Source: Nocardia bhagyanarayanae (GTDB taxonomy: Bacteria; Actinomycetota; Actinomycetes; Mycobacteriales; Mycobacteriaceae). Taken from it: 64,000 nucleotides of DNA. The position numbers were made by a program, and so were the translations under genes. Under the pieces are notes generated by a model. It saw nothing but the letters and a program-made list of their open reading frames with translations. It did no database searches and was not told the origin of the DNA. Below, piece after piece: positions 45,378 through 53,573 of the stretch (position 1 is the first letter of the stretch; each line of letters begins with the position of its first letter). Location of the stretch: the NCBI RefSeq assembly GCF_006716565.1, contig NZ_VFPG01000001.1:5022001-5086000 (forward strand), given 5' to 3'.

Positions 45378-45427
45378 TATACGGCACCGTATATCGAGAC
45401 TATCCTGACTGGCATACGCAACCGTAT
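45378..45427. promoter_or_regulatory. Two tandem palindromic operator-like sites
   Basis: TATACGG-CA-CCGTATA (45378-45393) is perfect. ATACG-CAAC-CGTAT (45414-45427) repeats the same half-site 35 bp on. Both lie upstream of the plus-strand membrane protein gene at 45526, and look like TetR-type operators. A related CGTAT-CGT-ATACG lies at 49179-49191 before the MFS gene. Confidence 0.5.
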
Positions 45428-45525
45428 ATAAGAACCGGCGGCGCGGCGAGATGAAGGCGTCGCGAGGCCGCGGCCGCGGCGAAACCTGTTGGGGCCACGG
45501 CTCCGCGCACGGAAGGGGAGTTCGC

Positions 45526-45912
45526 ATGATCAAGTGGGCAGGCTGGCTCATCGTGTTGTTCCCGGGAATCGGGCACACGGTGGGCGCTCTCGTGGAGACG
45601 GCGCCGGACTACGCCGCGGACTGGTTCAGCGGAGAAGGGTGGAAGGCCGATGCGACCGCGATGAACTACGCCGAAGCCACGCTGTGGTACACCGTGTTCA
45701 GCTTCGGCGTGCCGTTCCTCCTGATCGGCCTGATGGTGCTGTGGCTGGACCGGCGCGGCGTCACCCCACCAGCGTTCCTCGCGTGGCTTGTGGCCGGTTG
45801 GACTCTGATCACCGTCGCAGTCGGCGGCCCATCGCCACTGCTGGTCCTATTGATAGCCGCCGGCCTGTTACTCGTCGGCTCCCGACGCGCCGCCCGTCGC
45901 GGCAAACCTTGA
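45526..45912 (+). CDS. DUF6463-like small membrane protein, 128 aa
   Basis: Four membrane spans: MIKWAGWLIVLFPGIGHTVG, TLWYTVFSFGVPFLLIGLMV, FLAWLVAGWTLITVAVGGPS and PLLVLLIAAGLLLVGS. A WFSGEGW loop lies between the first two spans. AAGGGGAG is spaced well from ATG 45526. Function unknown; a role in envelope or drug response would fit the tandem operators upstream, but that is inference. Confidence 0.75.
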   Translation: MIKWAGWLIVLFPGIGHTVGALVETAPDYAADWFSGEGWKADATAMNYAEATLWYTVFSFGVPFLLIGLMVLWLDRRGVTPPAFLAWLVAGWTLITVAVGGPSPLLVLLIAAGLLLVGSRRAARRGKP

Positions 45913-46060
45913 GGCTGCTGCGGCAACGCCAATTCGGTCGAGCTGAACCCGTCGCGGGACCAGCGCAGGGGAGAGCCCGACCTTCTCTGATTAGGCGATT
46001 TCGATCCGCCGCCGACGGCGTGTTCACCGGCACCGCGGCCGCCGACCGCACACCAGGTCC

Positions 46061-46171
46061 GAGGTGCTCGTCGACCCCGTCCGCTACGAGCCGCAGTCTC
46101 TCGACGACTTCCGCGCAACGCTGACCGCGCGAAACGTCAACGATCCGATCGCGACCGCCGGTGCACGTTGA
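46061..46171 (+). pseudogene. C-terminal relic of an unknown gene
   Basis: In 45913-46264, which otherwise shows no gene, one frame reads EVLVDPVRYEPQSLDDFRAT then LTARNVNDPIATAGAR-stop. It is convincingly protein-like but has no start or upstream continuation. Family not recognised. Confidence 0.3.
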
Positions 46172-46264
46172 CAGCAAGGGTTCGTGAGCGCCGACGGGAG
46201 CCGGGTTGTGTCCTCGACCCGACCATGCCGGTGACCGTCGGCGGGTACCGGCATCGGTCCCCGG

Positions 46265-46512
46265 ATGGCGCCGCTGACGGCTGCCGTTCGGGAGAACTCG
46301 CTCGCCGACGTGGCGGTCACCGCCTCGTACGTGGCCGAAACCGAGCTGACCCACCGGATCGAGCTGATCGACTGGGAGCGCGAAAATGTGGCCGCGGCGT
46401 GCGCGAGCACGGGTTCGCGGTGCCGGTGAGTGCGGCCGATTTCCTGTTGATCCAGGGCGGCACCGGCCGAACAGTGCGTCTGACCACGGCACTGCGCGAA
46501 ATCCTACGATAG
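46265..46512 (+). pseudogene. Small gene broken by one-base frameshift
   Basis: From ATG 46265: MAPLTAAVRENSLADVAVTA, then THRIELIDWERENVAA. The shifted frame continues VREHGFAVPVSAADFLLIQG and ends TALREILR-stop. One G lost near GCGGCGTG (about 46395) accounts for it. About 82 residues if repaired. No family is recognised. Confidence 0.45.
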
Positions 46513-46659
46513 TGCGGGAGCCCGCACACCGTCGCCGACCGATCAGCGTCGGATGCGGTACGCGGATACTCGCCGGATAGGAGCAATGAACAGGTCGACG
46601 AAATCTATAGCCCCAGGACGACCTCGGCGTCCGAGGGCCTGTCCTAGAGGAGTTTGACA

Positions 46660-47112
46660 ATGTCACGGAACTTGAACGGCCCGAACGGTCTTCGCGCGCT
46701 GGGCCAGGCCTCGCTGGGCGCGCTGCTGGTCACTGCGGGCACCGGTCATCTGACGTTCCAGCGCCAGGAATTCCGGGCGCAGGTCCCGCACTGGTTGCAG
46801 GTGGACCCCGATGTCGTCGTCGTCGCATCCGGAGTCGTCGAGATCGGCCTCGGCAGCGCGCTGCTCGCCACCTGGAAACAGCCTCGCCGCGCCCTGGTCG
46901 GCGGCGCGGTCGCGGCGTTCTTCGTCGCGATCTTCCCCGGCAACATCGCGCAGCTGGTCAACCACACCGACGCCTTCGGTCTGGACACCGACACCAAACG
47001 TGCTGTGCGACTGGTCTTTCAGCCGCTGCTCGTCGCGTGGGCGCTGGCCGCCACCGACAGCCGCCGCGTCCTGCGGGAGCGACGCGCGCTGCGGAATCGC
47101 CGATCGGCGTAG
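46660..47112 (+). CDS. DoxX-like membrane protein, 150 aa
   Basis: AGAGGAG precedes ATG 46660. Four hydrophobic helices: LGQASLGALLVTAGTGHLTF, VVVVASGVVEIGLGSALLAT, GGAVAAFFVAIFPGNIAQLV and LVFQPLLVAWALAATDSRRV. The pattern TAGTGHLTF...FRAQVPHWL matches DoxX-family proteins. Family members are linked to redox or thiol balance, not firmly. Stand-alone gene. Confidence 0.8.
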   Translation: MSRNLNGPNGLRALGQASLGALLVTAGTGHLTFQRQEFRAQVPHWLQVDPDVVVVASGVVEIGLGSALLATWKQPRRALVGGAVAAFFVAIFPGNIAQLVNHTDAFGLDTDTKRAVRLVFQPLLVAWALAATDSRRVLRERRALRNRRSA

Positions 47113-47494
47113 CCGAACACGGATATGAAGTCGCCTCGGCGAATCGGCGAACTCTACTTGACATAATGTCGATTATCGGCGCGAGAACGGGGCGGCTGGA
47201 AGGGGTTGGATCTGCTTGCAGCGCTGCGGGTTTGCGTGCTGTAGCGCTGTGTCCCGTCGGTCCGGGTCGCTGCGTCGACGTCCGTGGCCGCAGGTTCATG
47301 TGCTGTGTGCGGAACGTCGATGCGGTGTCCCCTTGGACGCGGACTTCGCGGTCGGAAATTTTCCGGCGATCTTGGGTTCTCATACGAATCTCTAGTGTTC
47401 GGCCAAGATTCGAGTTCGGTCCACTTCCCCGCGTTGCGGACGAACCTCCCTCAAAACGTCACAGTGACGAAAAGCATCGGAGAGTGCGGACTCT
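47113..47494. other. No gene seen; palindromic site
   Basis: 382 bases. TTGACATAATGTCGATTATC near 47158-47177 contains the palindrome GACATAATGTC and could be a promoter/operator. GAGAGT/ACTCTC at 47480-47495 is a short hairpin just past the MFS stop. Confidence 0.35.
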
Positions 47495-49129
47495 CTATCG
47501 ACCGCTCCCCGGCGTTCCAGGGACTTTCGTGTCCGGCGGGCCGACCGGTCGGCGAGGCAGCAGGCCGGTGCCGAACAGCGCGGCGATCGCGAGCAGAGCG
47601 GTCACGGCGAATGCCGCCTGCAGGGCCTCGAGACGGGCGTCGGAGTTGACCGCGAGGATCGCCTCACCCGTGGTGTCGCCGACTTCGGCGGTGTCGAGCG
47701 CGGCCGCCAGCTGAGTGTTGGACAGGAACGGCACTCCGTCGGCCAGGTTCGTGGTGGCCTGCTCCTGTACGGAGGCCGGAATAGCCGGATTGTTCTCGAT
47801 GCCCTCGATCACGGACGACGTGAGCGTGGCGATGAGGACCGACCCGATCAGCGCGGTGCCCAGGGACGCACCGAGAGTGCTTGCGGTGTTCTGCAGTCCC
47901 CCGACCTCGGCACTCTCCGAATCGGGCACGGCGGATACCGTCACGGCTCCCAGCTGCGAGGCCAAGGCACCCAGGCCAAGGCCCATCAACAGCATCGGAA
48001 TCGACACGATGCCCGCGTTGGCGCCCGGATCCATTCCGGCGGCGAGGATCAGCACGCCGACGATCATCGCGCACAGACCGAGTCGCACGACGCGGCGCGG
48101 ATCGGCACGGGGCCAGAACCGAGGGATGCCCGCCGCGGCAAGGACCAGAGCGATCGACAGTGGCAGGATCCGCACCCCGGTCTCGAGCGCGCTGAGTTCG
48201 AGCACCACCGACAGAAACAGCGGCACGGAGAAGAACACCCCGGCCTGCACCGCGAATTGCGCGAAGAACATGCTCAAGCCCCCGGCGAGCTGCCGGTTCG
48301 CCAGCAGGCCCGGATCGACCAGCGCGTCGCGGCCCTGCTCGACCAGATAGGTCTGGCGCCGCAAGAACAGATACAACAGCAGCAGGCCGCCGATCAGCAG
48401 CCAGACGACGGGCGACAAACCCAGCACGGCAGGGCCCCCTGCCTTCGTCCGCACCCAGCCCCATTCGCTCGACCGCAGTACCCCGTATACGACCATGCCG
48501 AGTCCGATCACGGAGAGGACCGATCCGATGAGATCCAGGCGGACAGGTTCCGCGGGTGCGTCTTGGACCCGGCGGAGCACCAGCAGAATCAGCACGACGA
48601 CGATCACCTCGCCGAAGAAAACGTACCGCCACGATGCGAACGTGGTGACCGCACCGCCGAGGAGTGGACCTACCGCGACGGCCATCGCGCCCGCCGCGGC
48701 CACCAGTCCGTAGGCCGCCGACCGGCGTTCGGGAGGGAAATTCCCCGCGACGAGGGCGACGATCGCGGGCATGATCAGGGCAGCGCCGATGCCTTCCAGC
48801 AGCGACCAGCCCAGCAGGAGGATCGGCAGGTTCGGTGCCAGTCCGGTGGTGAACGAGCCCGCGCCGTAGATCACGAGGCCGATTCCGAACGCCCTGCGCC
48901 TGCCGAGGATGGTGCCCACCCGGCCGCCGGTGATCATCAGCGATGCCATCACCAGCGTGTACATGGTGATGGCCGTCTGGATTCCGGTGATCGTGGTGCC
49001 GACGTCCTCGGCGACGGTGGCCATCGATACGTTCATCACGGAGCTGTCGAGAGTCATCAAGAACTGGCCCGATGCCAGGACGACAAGCACAAGCGTGGAG
49101 CTGGATCTTTCCGTCGGCACCGCTGCCAT
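47495..49129 (-). CDS. MFS drug-efflux transporter, DHA2 (14-TMS) family
   Basis: 544 aa. Fourteen hydrophobic spans are consistent with the sequence. Motif A after span 2 is GGRVGTILGRRRAFGIGLVI; motif C-like GAALIMPAIVALVAGNFPPE and AAGAMAVAVGPLLGGAVTTF follow. The start MAAVPTERSSSTLVLVVLAS at ATG 49129 has AAGGAG upstream. A CGTAT-CGT-ATACG palindrome lies in the divergent region shared with trpF, suggesting local repression. Exports unknown toxic compounds; it may serve the nearby polyketide genes, which is inference. Confidence 0.93.
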   Translation of the reverse strand: MAAVPTERSSSTLVLVVLASGQFLMTLDSSVMNVSMATVAEDVGTTITGIQTAITMYTLVMASLMITGGRVGTILGRRRAFGIGLVIYGAGSFTTGLAPNLPILLLGWSLLEGIGAALIMPAIVALVAGNFPPERRSAAYGLVAAAGAMAVAVGPLLGGAVTTFASWRYVFFGEVIVVVLILLVLRRVQDAPAEPVRLDLIGSVLSVIGLGMVVYGVLRSSEWGWVRTKAGGPAVLGLSPVVWLLIGGLLLLYLFLRRQTYLVEQGRDALVDPGLLANRQLAGGLSMFFAQFAVQAGVFFSVPLFLSVVLELSALETGVRILPLSIALVLAAAGIPRFWPRADPRRVVRLGLCAMIVGVLILAAGMDPGANAGIVSIPMLLMGLGLGALASQLGAVTVSAVPDSESAEVGGLQNTASTLGASLGTALIGSVLIATLTSSVIEGIENNPAIPASVQEQATTNLADGVPFLSNTQLAAALDTAEVGDTTGEAILAVNSDARLEALQAAFAVTALLAIAALFGTGLLPRRPVGPPDTKVPGTPGSGR

Positions 49130-49217
49130 AGAACGCTCCTTCGTTGGAAATCCGTGACGGCGCGGGCGGTGGCTCCGACGTATCGTATACGGCTCGGCGC
49201 GCGGTAGGTTCGTTGTC

Positions 49218-49829
49218 GTGTACGTGAAGATCTGCGGACTGACTTCCGTTGCCGCGGCGGATGCGGCGATCGCGGCAGGCGCCGATGCGATCGGTGTGGT
49301 GATGAACCGGACCAGCCCGAGGCGGCTGGAGTTCGGTGCGGCCGCGGAGATCGTCGCGGCGGCCGGTGGCCGGGTCGACACGGTTCTCGTCGTCAACGAC
49401 ATGTCGGCCGTGGATGCCGCGGAAACGGCCGCGAAGCTCGGTGTGGCGGTGTTGCAGTTGCATGGTTCGTACACGCGCGACGACTTCGCCGCCGCGCTCG
49501 CGATCGTGCCGCGAGTATGGCGGGCGACGTCGCTGAAGGCCGACCCGGATCTCACGATCGGCGCGTTCGGCGAGGAAGCGCTTCTTCTCGACGCGCCGAA
49601 GCCGGGGTCCGGGGAACGATGGGACCTCTCGGAGCTCGAGGCACGCAAACCCGAGGGTAGGTGGATGCTCGCGGGCGGACTGGGCCCCGGCAACGTCGTC
49701 GAGGCTATTCGGGCTGTTCGGCCGTGGGGCGTGGATGTGTCCAGCGGTGTCGAGGCGAGCCCGGGGGTCAAGGATCTGCGGAAGGTTCGTGACTTCATCG
49801 CCGCGGCGCGCAGCATCGGCGAGGTCTGA
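49218..49829 (+). CDS. trpF: Phosphoribosylanthranilate isomerase
   Basis: Tryptophan biosynthesis: converts N-(5'-phosphoribosyl)anthranilate to the carboxyphenylamino-ribulose phosphate. 203 aa TIM barrel. MYVKICGLTSVAAADAAIAA (catalytic Cys in KICGLT), IGVVMNRTSPRRLEF, VLQLHGSYTRDDF, WMLAGGLGPGNVVEAIRAVR and VDVSSGVEASPGVKDLRKVR are all TrpF landmarks. GTG start at 49218. Actinobacteria such as Streptomyces and Mycobacterium usually use PriA for this step, so a separate trpF is of note; it may serve a secondary pathway. Confidence 0.93.
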   Translation: MYVKICGLTSVAAADAAIAAGADAIGVVMNRTSPRRLEFGAAAEIVAAAGGRVDTVLVVNDMSAVDAAETAAKLGVAVLQLHGSYTRDDFAAALAIVPRVWRATSLKADPDLTIGAFGEEALLLDAPKPGSGERWDLSELEARKPEGRWMLAGGLGPGNVVEAIRAVRPWGVDVSSGVEASPGVKDLRKVRDFIAAARSIGEV

Positions 49830-49961
49830 GCGCGCCGACACGCTCCGAGTAACACGGGGGTGTGGGTCCGGCGACCCCTTGGGTGTCTATTTGCTGGTCG
49901 TTAGCCCGCCGACGATGGGAGTACACATCCCCGATCGCTCGCGCGAGGAAGAACCGGCTCT

Positions 49962-51131
49962 ATGTCAATCGTTCTCGACCATGCATTGCCCACCCGCACG
50001 GCTGCGCACGCGCGCGCACACACGACTCTGTCGACAATGCCGACGACGGTGCCCGTCATCGAAGCAATCGCGACCGGCGCACCCAGCCTCGTTCTCGAAC
50101 AATCCGTCGCCGCGGACTGGATGGCCGACCAGTTCACCGATCCGGAGCAGCAAGCGCGAATCAGGCGCATCTTCGGCAAGACCAGGATCAACACCCGGCG
50201 ATTCGCGGTGGACCCGTTGGATCGTGAACTTCACGCGCCCGGCGGCGACACGGCGGCGATCCAGGATCGCATGGACCTGTTCTACCGCCGCGCCGTTCCT
50301 CTGGCGACCGATGTGGCGGGGCGCGCGCTCGCCGGCGTCGACCCCTCGGAGCTCGGACTTCTCGTCTTTGCGACAAGCACCGGCGTCATCGCGCCCGGCG
50401 TGGATGTCGCGGTCGTCGAAAACCTCGGACTGCCTCGGTCGATCGCTCGGCTGGTGGTCAACTTCATGGGCTGCGCGGCGGCGATGAACGGAATTCGCGC
50501 CGCCTCGGACTTCGTGCGGGCCAACCCCGGCAAGAAGGCGATGGTCGTGTGCATCGAACTCAATTCGGTGCACATCACGCCTGCCGAGGACGTCAGTGAC
50601 GCGGTGATCCACAGCCTGTTCGGAGACGGCTGCGGCGCGGTCGTCATCGGGGCGAAGCGAGGGGTGGAGCAGGCGAAAGCCGGGACGATCGTCATCCGGG
50701 ACAAGTTCACCCACCTGTTCGAGGGGACCGAAGACGGCATCGCGGTCGGCGTCAACCACGACGGCATCAGCTGTGAGCTGTCCGAGAACGTACCCAGGTA
50801 CATCTACAACGGTGTCGCACCCGTCGTCGCAGACGTGCTGCGCCGCAATGGTTTGCGTCGATCGGACGTCGATGTGTGGGCGATCCATCCGGGCGGGCCG
50901 AAGATCTTGCTCGAATCCGCGCGATCGCTCGGCCTTCCGTCGGAAGCCGCGTGGACGAGCTGGGAGGTGCTCGGTGAATACGGAAACATGTCGAGCGTCT
51001 CGTTGATCTTCGTGCTCGAGCGGATCGCCGGCCAGGCGGCGGCGAACAAGCCGATCTCGACGGGCGTGGCGTTCTCGTTCGCGCCGGGAGTCACGATCGA
51101 GGGATTCCTCTTCGACGTCGTTCGCCGGTGA
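49962..51131 (+). CDS. Type III polyketide synthase (chalcone/stilbene synthase family)
   Basis: Homodimeric iterative synthase that extends a CoA starter with malonyl-CoA. 389 aa. Catalytic triad visible: C171 in NFMGCAAAMNG, H309 in WAIHPGGPKIL, N342 in GEYGNMSS. Other landmarks are GKTRINTRRF and HSLFGDGCGAVVIG. The product cannot be told; possibilities include alkylpyrones/resorcinols or 1,3,6,8-tetrahydroxynaphthalene. It stands alone with the SnoaL-like gene after it, upstream of the type II cluster. Confidence 0.95.
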   Translation: MSIVLDHALPTRTAAHARAHTTLSTMPTTVPVIEAIATGAPSLVLEQSVAADWMADQFTDPEQQARIRRIFGKTRINTRRFAVDPLDRELHAPGGDTAAIQDRMDLFYRRAVPLATDVAGRALAGVDPSELGLLVFATSTGVIAPGVDVAVVENLGLPRSIARLVVNFMGCAAAMNGIRAASDFVRANPGKKAMVVCIELNSVHITPAEDVSDAVIHSLFGDGCGAVVIGAKRGVEQAKAGTIVIRDKFTHLFEGTEDGIAVGVNHDGISCELSENVPRYIYNGVAPVVADVLRRNGLRRSDVDVWAIHPGGPKILLESARSLGLPSEAAWTSWEVLGEYGNMSSVSLIFVLERIAGQAAANKPISTGVAFSFAPGVTIEGFLFDVVRR

Positions 51132-51239
51132 TCATGATCCGGATGTCGCGCTCGTAGACGTCATGGCGGTCTCGAAATGCTTGTGGCAGAGGTGGATCGG
51201 TGTGCGTCCCGCCGGGCCCGGCGTAGTGTGGTGACGATC

Positions 51240-51674
51240 ATGACGACAGTGGAGAACGCGAACACCGAACTGGTGCGGGCCATCTTCGATCGGATGGCCC
51301 GCGGCGATATGCGCGCGCTCGGCGAGGCGATGGCCGACGATTTCGCGTGGACCTTTCCCGGCGACTGGTCCTGGGCGGGTACCTGGGCGCCGAAAACGGT
51401 TGTGCTGCACGAGATGTTGCGGCCGTTGATGGCGCAGTTCAGTAGCTATCGGCTGGAGGCGGACAGTATTCTCGGCGACGGTGATCGTGTCGTGGTGCAA
51501 GCTCGCGGCCATGGGGTGACCAAGCGCGGTGCGGCCTATGATCAGACGTACTGCATGATCTTTCGTGTCGCCTACGGGCGGCTCGTCGAGGTCGTCGAGT
51601 ACTGCGACACCGCGTTGGTGGAGCGGGTGCTCGAGCCGATCGGTCCCCCGCCGGGCGCGCCACGCGGCGAGTAA
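51240..51674 (+). CDS. SnoaL-like / NTF2-fold protein, 144 aa
   Basis: MTTVENANTELVRAIFDRMA, then GDMRALGEAMADDFAWTFPG, DSILGDGDRVVVQARGHGVT and MIFRVAYGRLVEVVEYCDT show the cone-shaped alpha+beta fold of the SnoaL/nuclear-transport-factor-2 superfamily. Members act as cyclases, isomerases or hydrolases in polyketide and other pathways. The start is uncertain: ATG 51240 or GTG 51231, with no strong ribosome site. It follows the type III synthase by about 108 bases. Confidence 0.8.
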   Translation: MTTVENANTELVRAIFDRMARGDMRALGEAMADDFAWTFPGDWSWAGTWAPKTVVLHEMLRPLMAQFSSYRLEADSILGDGDRVVVQARGHGVTKRGAAYDQTYCMIFRVAYGRLVEVVEYCDTALVERVLEPIGPPPGAPRGE

Positions 51675-51921
51675 GTCGGGCGCGGCTCCCCTGGTGGCGA
51701 GTCGATTCGGGCCGATCCGGATGCCTCCGGTCTGAAACAGACCCGGGCAACGAGGTCGACGCTCGCGAAAACCGGACACACGAAACCGTGAGTATCTTTT
51801 TCGGACAACGAACCCCCGGTGACCGGGCGATGTGCCGGTAGGCCTTGTCCCCGGCCGTCGCGGCGGCGCACGATCGTAGAGAGTCACGGTTGTTGTCGTT
51901 GTCATCTCAGCAAAAGGAACC

Positions 51922-52104
51922 ATGAAAATGCTTGCCAAGGCTGCCGCGGCGCTCGCCGCGATTGTGATCCCGCTGTCCGTCTGTACCATCGCCGCGCCCA
52001 CCGCATCGGCCGCGCCGTCGCCCGAGACCACCCCCGCGCTCGGTCCCGTGGTGATCTGCTTGAACATTCCGCTCGGCTCGGTGTCGGTGAGCTTCTGCAT
52101 CTGA
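51922..52104 (+). CDS. Small secreted two-cysteine peptide, 60 aa
   Basis: AAAAGGA precedes ATG 51922. A Sec signal peptide is clear: basic MKMLAK, hydrophobic ALAAIVIPLSVCTIAA, and ASA near residue 30 as cleavage site. The mature part is about 30 residues, starting APSPETTPALGPVV and ending in ICLNIPLGSVSVSFCI with two Cys (a possible disulfide). Family unknown. A strong hairpin 30 bases after the stop makes it a monocistronic unit. Confidence 0.75.
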   Translation: MKMLAKAAAALAAIVIPLSVCTIAAPTASAAPSPETTPALGPVVICLNIPLGSVSVSFCI

Positions 52105-52131
52105 GTCCGCCGCTTCGCGAGCGGGAAACCC

Positions 52132-52161
52132 GAGACCTGGCCTCATGGGTGGCCAGGTCTC
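52132..52161 (+). terminator. Terminator hairpin after the secreted peptide gene
   Basis: Perfect 11-bp stem GAGACCTGGCC / GGCCAGGTCTC with an 8-base loop, 28 bases past the stop; short T-containing stretch follows. Confidence 0.7.
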
Positions 52162-52200
52162 TTCGTGTCCTGGGTTCGTGCGTCGGATCCGGCTCGGGCG

Positions 52201-52404
52201 GGAGAAGGAAGTCCCGACGACGTGCTGTCGAAGGGGTATATCTGCCCCAAGGCGACGGCGATGGGCGGGTTGCACCACGACCCGGACCGTTTGCGCAGCC
52301 CGGCGCGGCGGGTCGGTGGATCGTTCGAGCCGATCAGATGGGACGAGGCGTTCGCCGAGATCGGCCGGCGGCTGCGAGCGGTGCGCGACGCGCACGGAAG
52401 GCGG
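52201..52404 (+). pseudogene. N-terminal relic of a molybdopterin oxidoreductase
   Basis: SPDDVLSKGYICPKATAMGG, LHHDPDRLRSPARRVGG, then FEPIRWDEAFAEIGRRLRAV is the fourth-cysteine region and start of the Mo-bis-MGD domain of formate-dehydrogenase/BisC-type enzymes. The first three Fe-S cysteines and the remaining 650 or more residues are missing. Clear truncation remnant. From here to 52662 nothing else is coding. Confidence 0.75.
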
Positions 52405-52662
52405 GACCGGAGGGACAGCCGGGTACCTGGAAAGACAACATCCTACGAATTCACCGTCGCTGACAGTTCCACAAATAGCGCGCGAATCTCCTTGCGGCAG
52501 AGGGAAATTAAACGTACGAATGCGATGAGTTAACTCCGATATTACCCAGTTTTCATCGATTCGATACGGGTTTCTCGATATTGTATGACGATACCTACAG
52601 TGCGGTGGGAATTGAGAATCTCACGTCGGTCGGGGGGAATGTCGCCCGTAGGAGAGCTCCCG

Positions 52663-53532
52663 GTGAAGTATCCAGTGTGCGCTCGCGTGTTAGGTCCATT
52701 GACACTCGCTCTCAACAATCACAACGCAACGCCGACCGCGCAGAAGCAGCGTCAGTTGCTGGCTTTACTCTTGGTCAGGCATGACACCGTGGTCCCGGTG
52801 ACTACGCTGATCGAAGAATTATGGAACGACGATCCACCGCGCAGCGCGGTCACGGTCGTGCAGACCTATGTGCTCGGAATCAGGAAGAAAATGGCCGAAC
52901 AGCTCGGTGTGGGACAGGCGGAGGTGGCTGAGCGCTTTCTCCGTACACGCAGCAAGGGCTATTCGTTCGATGTGCAGGACTGCGTTTTCGATCTGCGCGA
53001 TTATCAGTCCATGTCCGTGGCCGCCCGGTGCGCTGCCAAGACCGGCGACGACCAGCGCGCGGTGGATCTGTTCAGCGCGGCGGAGGCGCTGTGGAGCGGT
53101 CCGGCGCTGGTCGACGTGGAGGGCGGCATCCCGCTCGCCGCGGAGATCTCGCACCTGGACCACCTGCGGCTGACCAACGTCGAGCTGCGGGTGGAGGCGG
53201 AGCTGCGCCTGGGCAGGCACCGCGAGGTGTGCCCCGACCTGGCGCGGCTGACCATGCAGCATCCACTGCACGAGCGGCTGCAGGCGTACTACATGTTCGC
53301 CCTGTGCCGCTCGGGCCAGCGTGACCGCGCCTTGGCCTCCTTCCAGCAGTTCAGCAGGTCGATGCAGCGTGAGCTGGGCCTCGACCCGTGCCAGAAACTG
53401 CAGAAGCTGCACCAGGACATCCTGGCCGCCTCCGACGTCTCGGTGAGCGCGATGCTGAACAGCCGCCACGCCGGCTACCTGATCGGGTGGTACTCCCCCG
53501 AGTTCCGCACCGCCTCCGCCGAAACCGCCTGA
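52663..53532 (+). CDS. SARP-family transcriptional activator
   Basis: Pathway-specific activator of antibiotic clusters, 289 aa. N-terminal winged helix at residues 1-95 (LTLALNNHNATPTAQKQRQL; ALLLVRHDTVVPVTTLIEEL; FLRTRSKGYSFDVQ) followed by the bacterial transcriptional activation domain (LHERLQAYYMFALCRSGQRD; RALASFQQFSRSMQRELGLD). GTG 52663 is preferred because AGGAGAG lies 8 bases upstream and MKYPVCARVLGPL fits the family; earlier ATGs exist. Likely acts on the heptamer repeats before KS-alpha. Confidence 0.93.
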   Translation: MKYPVCARVLGPLTLALNNHNATPTAQKQRQLLALLLVRHDTVVPVTTLIEELWNDDPPRSAVTVVQTYVLGIRKKMAEQLGVGQAEVAERFLRTRSKGYSFDVQDCVFDLRDYQSMSVAARCAAKTGDDQRAVDLFSAAEALWSGPALVDVEGGIPLAAEISHLDHLRLTNVELRVEAELRLGRHREVCPDLARLTMQHPLHERLQAYYMFALCRSGQRDRALASFQQFSRSMQRELGLDPCQKLQKLHQDILAASDVSVSAMLNSRHAGYLIGWYSPEFRTASAETA

Positions 53533-53573
53533 CCGTCGCGAGTCCCTGGAGGCCGGGTCGACGCCGCCCCGCC

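Noticed and set aside
47664..49841. 725-codon minus frame overlapping the MFS gene in another register
   Set aside because: Arg/Gly/His-rich nonsense; the MFS frame has spans and motif A.
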